From contig JAOZHR010000004.1 of assembly GCA_026014805.1 (NCBI GenBank), forward strand, positions 1-64,000: a DNA stretch of 64,000 nucleotides. Direction: 5' to 3'. Positions 39,423 through 48,915 of the stretch are shown here, in pieces. The position numbers were made by a program, and so were the translations under genes. The stretch comes from Candidatus Bathyarchaeota archaeon. GTDB taxonomy: Archaea > Thermoproteota > Bathyarchaeia > Bathyarchaeales > SOJC01. The notes below the pieces were generated by a model. That model had not been told where the DNA came from and ran no database searches. It saw nothing but the letters and a program-made list of their open reading frames with translations. How positions within the stretch are numbered: the stretch's first letter is position 1; every line of letters begins with the position of its first letter.

Positions 39423-40349
39423 GTGTTTGACCTAGTTACAATCGGCCACTTCGTCATGGACCTAATAATCTCGCCAAAAATATCTCATCCAAGGGTAACT
39501 CTAGGCGGTGCAGCTACTTTTGTTTCTCTAGCAGCAAACAAACTGGATGCAAAGGTAGGCGTAGTATCTAAGGTAGGAAAAGACTTTCAAAAACAGCTTT
39601 TATGGCTTCGTAAAGCTAACGTAGATTTGTCAATGGTGCAAATTGCAGAAGACGCTTCTACAACCCGTTTCATGCTCACCTACTACGATGGAAAGCGGAA
39701 ACTTCAACTAGGAAATAAGGCGCCCCAAATAGTTCCAAAAGATATACCAGTTTCTTTGCGTGCCAAAGCAATTCATGTCGCGCCAGTGGCAAACGAACTC
39801 TCACTGGAAGCAATTCGAAAGCTTAGAAACAGGACATCCTTGTTATCCATCGACCCTCAAGGATTCCTACGTGAATTCGACGAGGCAGGTTACATGAAAC
39901 TCAAGGGATTGAGTGATGTAAGCTTCCTCCAACACTGTGACGTCTTCAAATCGTCACTTAAAGAAATTAAGATAGTAACTGAATGTGCTAAACTTGGAAC
40001 TGCAATGAAAAAGGTTCGTAAATGTGGTGTGAAAACTGTCTTAGTTACTATGGGCAGGAAAGGAATATTGGCGTATCTTGATGATAAATTCTATCATATT
40101 CCCGCCTGCAAACCTAAAATCCTTCAAGATCCAACTGGCGCTGGCGACGTTTTCATCGGCGCCTTTTTAGCGGAGCGTATTCAAGGCAGAGAGCCTCGGT
40201 GGTGTTGCTGTGTCGGTTCAGCCGCTGCATCCTTTGTTATAGAAGACGTTGGCTCTCAGCGTTTCGGTGAAAAGAAAGAGGTTTACGAGAGGGCAACTAA
40301 AATATATGAGAAGGGAATTAAGCCATTGCCACAGGACTCTATTGTTTAG
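39423..40349 (+). CDS. PfkB-family sugar/nucleoside kinase
   Basis: A 308-residue ribokinase-fold enzyme: GGAATFVSLAANKL near the N-terminus, the ATP/anion-hole motif DPTGAGDVFIGAFLAE with the catalytic Asp, and LVTMGRKGILAY. Phosphorylates a sugar or nucleoside; substrate cannot be read from sequence. GTG 39423 follows GAGGG. Ends eleven bases before the small zinc protein gene, so they are probably cotranscribed. Confidence 0.88.
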   Translation: MFDLVTIGHFVMDLIISPKISHPRVTLGGAATFVSLAANKLDAKVGVVSKVGKDFQKQLLWLRKANVDLSMVQIAEDASTTRFMLTYYDGKRKLQLGNKAPQIVPKDIPVSLRAKAIHVAPVANELSLEAIRKLRNRTSLLSIDPQGFLREFDEAGYMKLKGLSDVSFLQHCDVFKSSLKEIKIVTECAKLGTAMKKVRKCGVKTVLVTMGRKGILAYLDDKFYHIPACKPKILQDPTGAGDVFIGAFLAERIQGREPRWCCCVGSAAASFVIEDVGSQRFGEKKEVYERATKIYEKGIKPLPQDSIV

Positions 40350-40359
40350 AAGGTGCTTG

Positions 40360-40575
40360 TTGTTGGGAAGAATAGACAAAGGCGTAAAATGCAGTGTTTC
40401 AGGCTGTGTCAAAGACGCGATTCGTTCTATTGCTGCAGGCAAAGTCACCGCTGCCAGGTTAAAAATCCACACTGAAAGAAGAGCGTATCTCTGCAAGGAA
40501 CACTACAAAGAGTTCAAGAAAGCCACAAAGAAAGACCGAACGCTGGAGAAATGGAGGCATCAAGGCTCGCGTTAG
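40360..40575 (+). CDS. Small zinc-binding archaeal protein, about 71 aa
   Basis: TTG start at 40357-40363 after AAGGTG. Reads GRIDKGVKCSVSGCVKDAIR, then LKIHTERRAYLCKEHYKEFKKA. The Cys-x4-Cys...Cys-x2-His set forms a probable zinc site. Seems a conserved small archaeal protein, possibly RNA- or ribosome-related, but function is unproven. Longer in-frame versions starting inside the kinase gene are not favoured. Confidence 0.65.
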   Translation: MLGRIDKGVKCSVSGCVKDAIRSIAAGKVTAARLKIHTERRAYLCKEHYKEFKKATKKDRTLEKWRHQGSR

Positions 40576-40683
40576 TGGGCCGATCTGTTCCGAAGTCGGG
40601 AAGCAACGGTCATTTTTCCACAAGCATTTTTAGAAAGGCTGATCTAATTCTAAGATTAAGTCAATTAAAGCGGGTTGATCAGT

Positions 40684-42549
40684 TTGCGTATACTTCAACT
40701 GCATTCAAATTACATCAAATACAAACCCATACAAAAGGAAATTGACTTAGCTGAAGAAGTGAAAGGGGAAGAGGAAAGACAGATAGAGGAGGTTGTTGTC
40801 CTTTTTACCGCTATTGAAGAGGGCGACAACGAAACCACGGCAAAACAAGCAATCAGGGAAGTACGAGATTTCCTAGGGAAACTCAAAGTCAATAAGATTC
40901 TAATCTACCCTTACGCACACCTAAGTAGCAACTTAGCAAAACCTGCATCGGCGCTCAAAGTCGTTAAAGCAATGGAAAAGTATGCAAAAGAAAATAGCAT
41001 AGAAACCTTTCGCGCGCCTTTTGGCTGGAACAAACAATTCACCATCTCAGTAAAAGGACACCCTTTAGCAGAACAATCAAGAGTAGTTCTACCAGGCGAA
41101 GTAAGGAAGGACGAGAAAGTTTCCGAGGCTCTGAAAGCCGAAGAAAAAATGAAGTCTTCTTGGTATATTCTGCAACCAGAGGGAAACATGGTACCTGTTG
41201 AAAAATTCGATTTTACAGGACATGAAAACCTTGAAAAGTTTGCTAAATACGAAATCTCAAAGATGAGAGCAAGTCAACAAATGCCGCCACACGTCAAACT
41301 GATGAGAAGGCTTGAACTTGTCGACTATGAGCCTGGTAGCGACCCTGGAAACTTGAGATGGTATCCTAAGGGGCGACTAGTCAAATCTTTGATTGAGCGG
41401 TTCGTCACTAGCACCATCTTGAAGTACGGTGCCATGGAAGTTGAAACCCCAATTATGTACGACTTTAATCATCCCAGCCTAAGCGACTATCTAGACCGAT
41501 TCCCAGCAAGACAGTACATCATCAAGTCGGAAGACAAAGACCTATTCCTCAGATTCGCCGCATGCTTCGGCCAGTTTCTCATGCTTCATGACGCTCAGTT
41601 TTCTTACCGCCAACTTCCATTACGAATCTACGAACTGACGAGATACAGTTTTAGGCGAGAGAAAAGTGGTGAAATAGCAGGACTACGACGACAACGCGCC
41701 TTCACGATGCCTGATTGCCACGCCCTCTGCTCCGACTTGGAGCAAGCGAAAAAGGAATATGTCATCCGCTTCGAGTTGTGCATGAAAGTCTTAGAGGGTC
41801 TTGGATTTGGAAGAGAAGATTATGAATTGGGGATAAGGTTTACAAAGCATTTCCACGAAAAAAACTGGGATTTCATAGTTTCCTTGGCAAGACTATTTGC
41901 GAAACCAGTTTTGATTGAGATGTTGGAGAAAAAAGCATTATATTGGGTTCTAAAATGGGAATTTAACTTCGTTGACAACCAAGACAAAGCCTCCGCATTA
42001 TCAACAGATCAACTTGATGTGGAAAACGCCTGCAGATACGATATCACCTACATTGATGAAAAAGGTGAAAGGCAGCATCCGCTGATTCTACATTGTTCAC
42101 CAAGTGGTGGAATTGAAAGATGTGTCTATGCGATGTTGGAAAAAGCGTATCGAGAACAGCAAAAAGGGGGAATCCCAATTTTTCCACTTTGGCTTTCGCC
42201 CACACAGGTCAGAATAGTACCCGTCTCAGACAAATTCACCAAAGATGCTGAAAAAATTGCTGAAGAAATTGGTAAATATGAAATAAGAGTAGATTTTGAC
42301 GATCGTCCTTTGACCATGCAAAGGAAAATCAGAGAAGCAGAAACTGAATGGGTAAACTACATAGTAGTTATTGGTCAAAGAGAAATCGACTCAGGAATTC
42401 TGCCGGTTCGGGATAGACTTGTTGGAAAAATCGTGAAAATGAGACTTCAAGAGCTGGTTGACAGTATTTTGAAAGACACAAAAGGTAAACCGTTCAAGCC
42501 AATACCCTTACCTAAAAAGCTGTCCCTGCGCCCACAATTCTACGGCTAA
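40684..42549 (+). CDS. thrS: Threonyl-tRNA synthetase (archaeal type)
   Basis: A 621-residue class II synthetase. The N-terminal 140 residues are the archaeal D-Tyr-deacylase-like editing domain (MRILQLHSNYIKY, then AFGWNKQF-type centre), followed by the catalytic core (motif 2 YRQLPLRIYELTRYSFRREKSG; HALCSDLEQA) and the C-terminal anticodon domain (LSPTQVRIVPVSDKF). TTG 40684 matches the family start; TTG 40675 is an alternative. Charges tRNA-Thr and edits Ser-tRNA-Thr. Confidence 0.95.
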   Translation: MRILQLHSNYIKYKPIQKEIDLAEEVKGEEERQIEEVVVLFTAIEEGDNETTAKQAIREVRDFLGKLKVNKILIYPYAHLSSNLAKPASALKVVKAMEKYAKENSIETFRAPFGWNKQFTISVKGHPLAEQSRVVLPGEVRKDEKVSEALKAEEKMKSSWYILQPEGNMVPVEKFDFTGHENLEKFAKYEISKMRASQQMPPHVKLMRRLELVDYEPGSDPGNLRWYPKGRLVKSLIERFVTSTILKYGAMEVETPIMYDFNHPSLSDYLDRFPARQYIIKSEDKDLFLRFAACFGQFLMLHDAQFSYRQLPLRIYELTRYSFRREKSGEIAGLRRQRAFTMPDCHALCSDLEQAKKEYVIRFELCMKVLEGLGFGREDYELGIRFTKHFHEKNWDFIVSLARLFAKPVLIEMLEKKALYWVLKWEFNFVDNQDKASALSTDQLDVENACRYDITYIDEKGERQHPLILHCSPSGGIERCVYAMLEKAYREQQKGGIPIFPLWLSPTQVRIVPVSDKFTKDAEKIAEEIGKYEIRVDFDDRPLTMQRKIREAETEWVNYIVVIGQREIDSGILPVRDRLVGKIVKMRLQELVDSILKDTKGKPFKPIPLPKKLSLRPQFYG

Positions 42550-42617
42550 AATCGTCCTACAAAAAGTATATCAAGCAATCACAATACTGTAGAGATTCTA
42601 AAAGGAGAATGTTAGAA

Positions 42618-43508
42618 ATGGAGCAGAAAGAGCTTCTTATTTACATAGATGGAAAGCACTGTCCGAAGTCAGAAGCGAAAATCTCAGTGTACGACCATGG
42701 CTTCCTTTATGGAGACGGTGTGTTTGAAGGAATACGCGCTTACAACGGCAGCGTATTCAAACTGAAAGAACACATTGACAGACTATATTCATCCGCACAC
42801 GCTATCATGTTAGAAATTTCCGTGACAAAAGAAGAAATGATCAACGCCGTGATAGAAACGCTGAAAAGAAACAAACTTACCGATGCATACATTCGTCTGG
42901 TTGTCTCCAGAGGCGTAGGCGACTTAGGACTTGACCCCAGAAAATGCTCCAAACCAACAATAATAATCATCACCGACCGAATAAAACTTCACGGAGGAGA
43001 AGCTAAAGAAAAAGGCTTGACAGCCATAATTTCATGGGTCAAACGGGATCCTGTAGATGCAACAACGCATGAGATAAAATCTCTAAACTATCTAAACAGT
43101 ATACTTGCCAAAATTGAAGCTAACAACGCAAACGTTGATGAAGCAATATATCTAAATAAAGAAGGTTTTGTATGCGAAGGTGTTGCAGAAAACATATTTA
43201 CCGTATCCAATGATGTAATTATAACTCCGCCGACATCTACAGGTGCTCTGCGGGGAATAACGAGGAATGTTGTCATTGAGATTGGCCGAAAGCTTGGATA
43301 CACCGTCCTTAAGAAAGAAATTACACCTACAGACCTGTTCCTCGCAGATGAAGTGTTCTTTACAGGAACCGCGGTAGAAGTGGTTCCAGTAAAAGAGATA
43401 AACGGACGACAAATCGGGAGCGGGAAACCTGGTCCAGTCACTCGAAGGTTGATGGCAGAATATCATAAGCTAGTAAGAGACCCTGAAGAAGGCGTGCTAA
43501 TTCGCTGA
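42618..43508 (+). CDS. ilvE: Branched-chain amino acid aminotransferase
   Basis: A 296-residue fold-IV PLP aminotransferase: DHGFLYGDGVFEGIRAYNG at the N-terminus, the PLP lysine in HEIKSLNYLNSILA, CEGVAENIFTVSND and TGTAVEVVPV. Converts Leu/Ile/Val and 2-oxo acids. ATG 42618 is nine bases after GGAGA, better than ATG 42609. Convergent with the class I aminotransferase downstream. Confidence 0.93.
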   Translation: MEQKELLIYIDGKHCPKSEAKISVYDHGFLYGDGVFEGIRAYNGSVFKLKEHIDRLYSSAHAIMLEISVTKEEMINAVIETLKRNKLTDAYIRLVVSRGVGDLGLDPRKCSKPTIIIITDRIKLHGGEAKEKGLTAIISWVKRDPVDATTHEIKSLNYLNSILAKIEANNANVDEAIYLNKEGFVCEGVAENIFTVSNDVIITPPTSTGALRGITRNVVIEIGRKLGYTVLKKEITPTDLFLADEVFFTGTAVEVVPVKEINGRQIGSGKPGPVTRRLMAEYHKLVRDPEEGVLIR

Positions 43509-43529
43509 AAAACAGCAACTTAACCTTAG

Positions 43530-44744
43530 CTAACTACGACTCATAAATTTCTCTAGCATGTTGAATGCATTTTCCAAGATTTCAATAGGCGGCAAAAACA
43601 CGCCCCTCACGTGCCCTACACCATATGTGTCACAAAAGCCCGAACCGTGTACAAAAAGAACACCTGTTTTTTCCAAAACGTCCAAAACAAATTCTAAATC
43701 AGTCTTCCAACGTTGCCCAATCCCATGTATTCTTGGAAAGACGTAAAAAGCCCCTTTAGGCTTTGTGCAACTGATTCCTTCAATTTCATTTAAGCGCTTC
43801 CAAGCGTAGTCTCTTCTTTTCCGCAATTTCTCAACCATCTCAGTGATATGCTCTTGCGGTCCATTCAAAGCCGCCACACCTGCCTTTTGAATAGGAGTAT
43901 TGGTGCACAACCTAATCCGAGATTCTTTTTTGGCGCTTTCCTCCAGGGCCTCTAACTTTCTTTCAGGGTCGTGGAAATAGAAGTATCCTAGCCTCCACCC
44001 AGTGGCCAAATAAGCTTTAGAAAAACCGTTGAGCCCAACGACTGGAAAATCCTTCGCAATACAGGCTGTGCTTACAAACCGGTCTTCATACACTATTCTA
44101 TCATAGATTTCGTCAGACAAAACCAACAAGTCATTTTCGGCTGCTAAATCCACAATTCTTTTCACCGTGTTCTCATCATAAACAGCGCCGCATGGATTGT
44201 TAGGATTTATTATCACAACACCTCTAGTCTTCCTAGAAATTTTTGATCGCATATCTTCAACGTCAGGTTTCCACCCTTTTTCTTCCACAGTCTTGTACGA
44301 TATAGGCTTTCCCTCAAAAAACTTGGCATACGCTGCATACGGTGGGTAAGTTGGACCAGGCACTAGAATTTCGTCGCCTCTGTCTATTATCGCTGCCATA
44401 ATCATGAATATGCCTTCGGAAACCCCTGTGGTGACTATGACGTTTTCAGGCGAAATGTCTATGTTGTTAACACGTTTTTCTTTTTTACAAATTGCCTCTC
44501 TTAACTCTAAGAGCCCCTCTGATGGACCATACCAGTTTGCCCCAGCTTTCACTGCCTCAAACAAAGCCAGTTTAATGTGTCTGGGTGTGTCAAAGTCGAA
44601 CTTTACGGGGTCGCCTATATTGAGGTAGGTTATTTTTTTTCCTGTTTTTTCAATTTTTTTGGCGAACTCTGTGACGTCTCTGATCGCATATTTGATTGTG
44701 CTTACTCTTTCCGTGACTTTAAATGGTATTGTCAAGTTGCTCAC
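43530..44744 (-). CDS. Class I/II aminotransferase
   Basis: A 404-residue fold-I PLP enzyme with NPNNPCGAVYDE (substrate/PLP Asn), LSDEIYDRIVYED (Asp/Tyr), the Schiff-base Lys in LNGFSKAYLATGWRLGY and the C-terminal Arg region. Likely alanine- or aspartate-type; specificity is not evident. It abuts the upstream FAD oxidoreductase gene with no gap, so the two form an operon and probably act in the same amino-acid pathway. Confidence 0.92.
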   Translation of the reverse strand: MSNLTIPFKVTERVSTIKYAIRDVTEFAKKIEKTGKKITYLNIGDPVKFDFDTPRHIKLALFEAVKAGANWYGPSEGLLELREAICKKEKRVNNIDISPENVIVTTGVSEGIFMIMAAIIDRGDEILVPGPTYPPYAAYAKFFEGKPISYKTVEEKGWKPDVEDMRSKISRKTRGVVIINPNNPCGAVYDENTVKRIVDLAAENDLLVLSDEIYDRIVYEDRFVSTACIAKDFPVVGLNGFSKAYLATGWRLGYFYFHDPERKLEALEESAKKESRIRLCTNTPIQKAGVAALNGPQEHITEMVEKLRKRRDYAWKRLNEIEGISCTKPKGAFYVFPRIHGIGQRWKTDLEFVLDVLEKTGVLFVHGSGFCDTYGVGHVRGVFLPPIEILENAFNMLEKFMSRS

Positions 44745-46031
44745 CTAGATAATGAGTTTTTCCGGTTCTACATTACGTTTTGCAATGCCAAGGTCATCTA
44801 CTTTGAATTCCTTGTTTCCAAAAAGGTTTGCGTGTTCTTCACCCATGTACAAAGCTGCAGCGATTCTGCCTAGAGCGTCACCTTTCATGTTTCCACTTCC
44901 GCTACAACTCCCGACCACCAACAAATCGTTTTCTTCGAAAATAACAGGTTGTCCATCAATGGTGTTAAGCGCATATTGACCTGCCCAAGAGCCATAAGGT
45001 TGAGCTCCCAAAAACTGAGGGAAATATTTTGTGACTACCTGATATATTCCATAGCGGTAGAAGTTTTCTTCAGGTTGCGGGTCATCTTCTAATTTGAAAG
45101 CCCGTGGAAAGTGGTCGCCATAGCTTAGCCAGAAAGCGTTTTCCTCTAAAGCTGGTTTTATGTAGACTGCAGGTTCTGGCAAGATTGTGAAAGGCATACA
45201 GTTTTCTGCATTGAAGCCTTCTACATTTAATAGTTGTCTTAATTCTGTTGTTGATGCTTGTACAGAAAAAAGTTGGCGCTTTATAGGTTCCATCGGCGCG
45301 TAAACTCCAATTTGATGAAGCAGTGTGTTCGCCCATACGCCGGCAGCAATAATTGTTTTCTTAGCTTTTATTGTGCCTTTGTTGGTGTTGACTCCAGCGG
45401 CTCTTGATTTTTGCCAGAAAAAGGGTTCGTCCGGCATGCCTAACGGCTCTTCCGGGTCTACTAGTATCTTCTCTGCTATTGTGTTGTATTGAATTTCTCC
45501 GCCGAGTTTTTTGAACTCTGCTTCGTAGAACTGAACTAGCAAGTCTATGTCGATCGACCCTGCTTTGGGAACAAACACTCCTTTTTCCACATCTGCCAAT
45601 CTCATCATTTGTGCTTCCTCATCCTTTGCTACTTCTGTTCTGAGATTAAGCCGTTTCGTCAAGTCTTCTTTTTCATACACTTCATATTCAAGACCGCTTT
45701 CCGCCATCGATTTGAGAAGAGGCTCTATTATTCTGTAATGCTCTTTTGAGAACAGCCACAAATAGCCAGCCCATCTCAACCTCAAATCTACCCCTAGTTG
45801 GGTTTGAACATGCTTAAAGAATTCAACTGTGGTGTCCACCAGAGTGAGGTTTGTGCGAGAATAGAAGAAACATCTAAACATGGCAGCACTCTTGGCCGTA
45901 TTTCCTTGGCCAGCTGTGCTCATCTTATCTATGACTAGAATTCTGTCGTTGGGTCGTTGTTTTTTCACGTGATAAGCGGTTGCCAGTCCGATTATGCCTG
46001 CGCCTACAATAACAGCGTCATATTCTGTCAT
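44745..46031 (-). CDS. FAD-dependent DAO-family oxidoreductase
   Basis: A 428-residue protein with the N-terminal dinucleotide motif DAVIVGAGIIGLATAYHV, the following IDKMSTAGQGNTAKSAA, AAGVWANTLL and the C-terminal LVVGSCSGSGNMKG. The D-amino-acid/sarcosine/glycerol-3-phosphate dehydrogenase superfamily is clear; substrate is not. First gene of a unit with the class I aminotransferase. Confidence 0.88.
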   Translation of the reverse strand: MTEYDAVIVGAGIIGLATAYHVKKQRPNDRILVIDKMSTAGQGNTAKSAAMFRCFFYSRTNLTLVDTTVEFFKHVQTQLGVDLRLRWAGYLWLFSKEHYRIIEPLLKSMAESGLEYEVYEKEDLTKRLNLRTEVAKDEEAQMMRLADVEKGVFVPKAGSIDIDLLVQFYEAEFKKLGGEIQYNTIAEKILVDPEEPLGMPDEPFFWQKSRAAGVNTNKGTIKAKKTIIAAGVWANTLLHQIGVYAPMEPIKRQLFSVQASTTELRQLLNVEGFNAENCMPFTILPEPAVYIKPALEENAFWLSYGDHFPRAFKLEDDPQPEENFYRYGIYQVVTKYFPQFLGAQPYGSWAGQYALNTIDGQPVIFEENDLLVVGSCSGSGNMKGDALGRIAAALYMGEEHANLFGNKEFKVDDLGIAKRNVEPEKLII

Positions 46032-46115
46032 TTTGCTTCATCTCGCTTTCCAGTTTTTGTTTGGAAGCTATCAGTAGATAAGAGGTTAAAGATTAACGCT
46101 TCGCTAGGCTCACGT

Positions 46116-48131
46116 TTAGGATTGGAAGAAGTTGAATTTACGGTTTTTTTTCATCTGGAAACGTTTAGGATCGTAGCTGTTGTTAGCGTTGAACTCAACA
46201 GCTTTCCAGGCATAGACGATTTCAGCGGATTCCGTGAACAAAGCGACAAGGGGCGGACTTGGAAGAACAGTCTTAGTGGCGTTGATTGAGGCGGTTGCGC
46301 CATCGTCGTCGGTGACAGTCAAAGTTACAGTGTAGTTTCCGTTGTCAATATAAGTATGTTCTACAATAGCCCCTGACGCATTGGTTCCGTCACTAAAGTC
46401 CCAGAAGTAGCTAACAATGGTGCCGTCGGGATCGTAGCTTCCGGAAGCGTTGAACGTGATGACCTCACTCGTATAGACGGTTTCCGCGGATTCCGTGAAA
46501 ATCGATACCGGAGGCCTGTTCAGAACGGTCTTCGTGGCGGTTGTTGACGCAGTGTCGCCATCATCATCAGTTGCTGTAAGAGTTACTGTGTAATTTCCAT
46601 CGTCTGAGTACGCGTGTTCCACGGTCAAGCCTGTAGTGTTTGTCCCGTCACCAAAATCCCAGAAATAGCCAACAATCGACCCATCGGGATCATAGCTTTC
46701 AGTAGCGTTGAAGTAAATATTTTCGTCCGTAAGTACAGACGTCGCTGACTCGGTGAATGACACTATGGGCAGCTTGTTGAGCACCTTGATGTCGGCGGAG
46801 GTTTTGTCGGTTAGTCCATTGTTGTCGGTCACGATAAGTGTAACTGTGTAGTTTCCGTTGTTAGCGTAGGTGTGGGTTGTAACCTCGCCAGTTTCATTCG
46901 TCCCGTCACCAAAATCCCAGAGGTATCTGACTATTGTGCCGTTGGGGTCATAACTTTCAGATGCATCAAAGGTTACAGTTTCGCCTGTGTCAGGAGCCGT
47001 GGGGAGGTAGGTGAAAGAAGCAACAGGTAGTTCGATGCGGGTATATTCCTGTGTGAAGAAGCCTTGCGCCGTATAAACTGTTACTTTTATTTCTTGACCT
47101 TTGAACTCTGTCCAATTCCACAAGCATTGAAGGGTAAGGTTATCGCCGGGCATGAGCCTCTGTGTTATGTCACCTATTGTTGTTATGTTCTCGAAAATTT
47201 GAGTCCCATTTGTGATTGCTACTCTGTTGATGTTGACAAAATGTGGCGATGACGGTAGATTCGAGACTGTTACATTAAATCCACTGGTGTCAGGTAGTGC
47301 AGTGAAAGTTAAATCTGTTATATTAAGCGATACGGAGGGAGGCAAGGAAGCTGTTTTGGATACTGCTGAATAACCTTGTGAAGTTTTGGCAGTAATATTA
47401 TGAGAAGAACCAAGAGAACCCTTTTCCCATAGGTTCCAGTAACATGTGAAGGTCTTGTTTTGGCCTGGTTGAAGTTGCTGTGGAAGTGTGGCGTTTTCAT
47501 CGTGGATTGTCATGTTTTGAGGTGGAATGCTGGTAGAATCAAATAGTATTTCTGTTACATTTAATGGTATGAGCGATTCTGCTGAATTTCTGATAGTCAC
47601 ATTAAAACGCTCGACAGTTACTGTGGTGTCAAATTCTGCTTTGACAATTTCTAACTTCACTTTACCTGCTTTAAAGGGAAATGTTGCGCCCGAGTCATCT
47701 TGCAGGAATACAACAACACGGATGGTTTGACCCGCGAATTCTCCCCAGCTGCTGTTGCACCTAAAAGTTATGGCTTCGCTTTTTCTAAGAGGATATGGGA
47801 TTGATGGTCCTATGGATTCCGCCGGGATGCTATAAATCGTTTCCACATCATCTATGATAGTAACTATGGTAATACTAATTATGTTTGCATCAGCTTTCGA
47901 ATAGGATGGATTTAGAACAGTCACTTTAAAATAGGTGCTGTCTTCGATGGGAAATGTAACATTCGTGATTGTTATCGTGGTGACACCTTCGGGAACCTTA
48001 AATCCTATTTCCACATAATAGCCCACAGTCCACAAGTATGACAACACAGCGCCTACTATCGCCGATGCTAAAAGCAAAATTAACAAAGAAAGTGTTGAAA
48101 TCCCCTTTGTACTTCTTAACATAGTGTGCAT
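46116..48131 (-). CDS. Surface protein with PKD repeats, C-terminally truncated
   Basis: A 671-residue protein. ATG 48131, after GAGG, gives a short basic start, KGIS and a hydrophobic helix (about 14-36), like archaeal type III (pilin-like) signal sequences. Residues about 40-370 are beta-rich repeats (conserved CxWNW segments). Then come three complete PKD domains (each with FDPNG/YDPDG...FWDFGDGT...GNYTVTLT). A fourth PKD begins (FNANNSYDP) and runs into KRFQMKKNRKFNFFQS and a stop, where more PKD residues would be expected. An 11-base direct repeat brackets the break. Confidence 0.8.
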   Translation of the reverse strand: MHTMLRSTKGISTLSLLILLLASAIVGAVLSYLWTVGYYVEIGFKVPEGVTTITITNVTFPIEDSTYFKVTVLNPSYSKADANIISITIVTIIDDVETIYSIPAESIGPSIPYPLRKSEAITFRCNSSWGEFAGQTIRVVVFLQDDSGATFPFKAGKVKLEIVKAEFDTTVTVERFNVTIRNSAESLIPLNVTEILFDSTSIPPQNMTIHDENATLPQQLQPGQNKTFTCYWNLWEKGSLGSSHNITAKTSQGYSAVSKTASLPPSVSLNITDLTFTALPDTSGFNVTVSNLPSSPHFVNINRVAITNGTQIFENITTIGDITQRLMPGDNLTLQCLWNWTEFKGQEIKVTVYTAQGFFTQEYTRIELPVASFTYLPTAPDTGETVTFDASESYDPNGTIVRYLWDFGDGTNETGEVTTHTYANNGNYTVTLIVTDNNGLTDKTSADIKVLNKLPIVSFTESATSVLTDENIYFNATESYDPDGSIVGYFWDFGDGTNTTGLTVEHAYSDDGNYTVTLTATDDDGDTASTTATKTVLNRPPVSIFTESAETVYTSEVITFNASGSYDPDGTIVSYFWDFSDGTNASGAIVEHTYIDNGNYTVTLTVTDDDGATASINATKTVLPSPPLVALFTESAEIVYAWKAVEFNANNSYDPKRFQMKKNRKFNFFQS

Positions 48132-48249
48132 GCTTCGTTCCTCGTTTTTAGCGTGATGGTTATTCTGATTTGTGAAGGGAGTAAATAAGTATTCGGTTGT
48201 GGAATGAAGCATTTTTCAAGCCGTATTCGTGTTTCTTTGTGCCTCTGAA

Positions 48250-48777
48250 TTATCTCACTATTAGTACGGGGCATGGTGCGTATGTTACTACTCCGTTGGC
48301 TACGCTTCCTAGAAGGAATTTTTTGATTCCGGTTCTGCCTTTAGTTCCCATAACAATAAGGTCGCAGCCTTCTTTGTTGGCGATCTCTGTTATTGCGTGA
48401 ACAATTGACATGTGATTTTCGATGACTTTTGTCTCAACTGTGACTCCTACTTTCTTTGCCATTTTCTCTACTTTTTTTAGATATTCTTCTACCATCTTTC
48501 TTTTTTCTCTGGAGATTGTTATCGGAATAGGAGTTACTGTGGAGGCTGGCGCAACTTCTATAGGGGTAGGCGCAAAAGCATAAGCGGGTAAGTGCATCAC
48601 ATGAACAGCGATAAGCTCAGCTTTTTCTTCCTTTTCATGTTTTTCGTGTTTCTCATGTTTCTCGTGCTTTTCGTAAGTCTCTCTGGGAGCTGCTTCAGCC
48701 TTAAGTGAAGCTCCACATTTTGGGCAATACTTCATTTCTTCGGAAACTTCATTTCCACATTTTGGACAGTATGGCAA
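48250..48777 (-). CDS. Zinc-ribbon / His-repeat / universal stress protein fusion
   Basis: A 175-residue protein. Residues 4-25 are a double-CxxC zinc ribbon (CPKCGNEVS...CPKCGAS). Residues about 35-52 are a KHE repeat encoded by 9-base tandem units. Residues 55-175 match the USP domain from its second strand on (ELIAVHVMHLP, then GCDLIVMGTKGRTGIKKFLL and GSVANGVV, the G-x2-G-x9-G ATP loop). The usual first strand and Asp (VDGS) of USP is missing, apparently replaced by the ribbon. TTG start. Likely nucleotide-linked stress or metal sensing; inference. Confidence 0.78.
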   Translation of the reverse strand: MPYCPKCGNEVSEEMKYCPKCGASLKAEAAPRETYEKHEKHEKHEKHEKEEKAELIAVHVMHLPAYAFAPTPIEVAPASTVTPIPITISREKRKMVEEYLKKVEKMAKKVGVTVETKVIENHMSIVHAITEIANKEGCDLIVMGTKGRTGIKKFLLGSVANGVVTYAPCPVLIVR

Positions 48778-48915
48778 ACTGTTTCACCATATTTCAACTA
48801 TTCTGCTAGGTTGACATTTAATATAAGCGTTAAAGCTCCGATCTGTTAGTAGAAAGCTGATAGACATTTATTTTGTTTCCTCTCGAAAAACTACGGTTGC
48901 CCGTGCTTAGCGACT

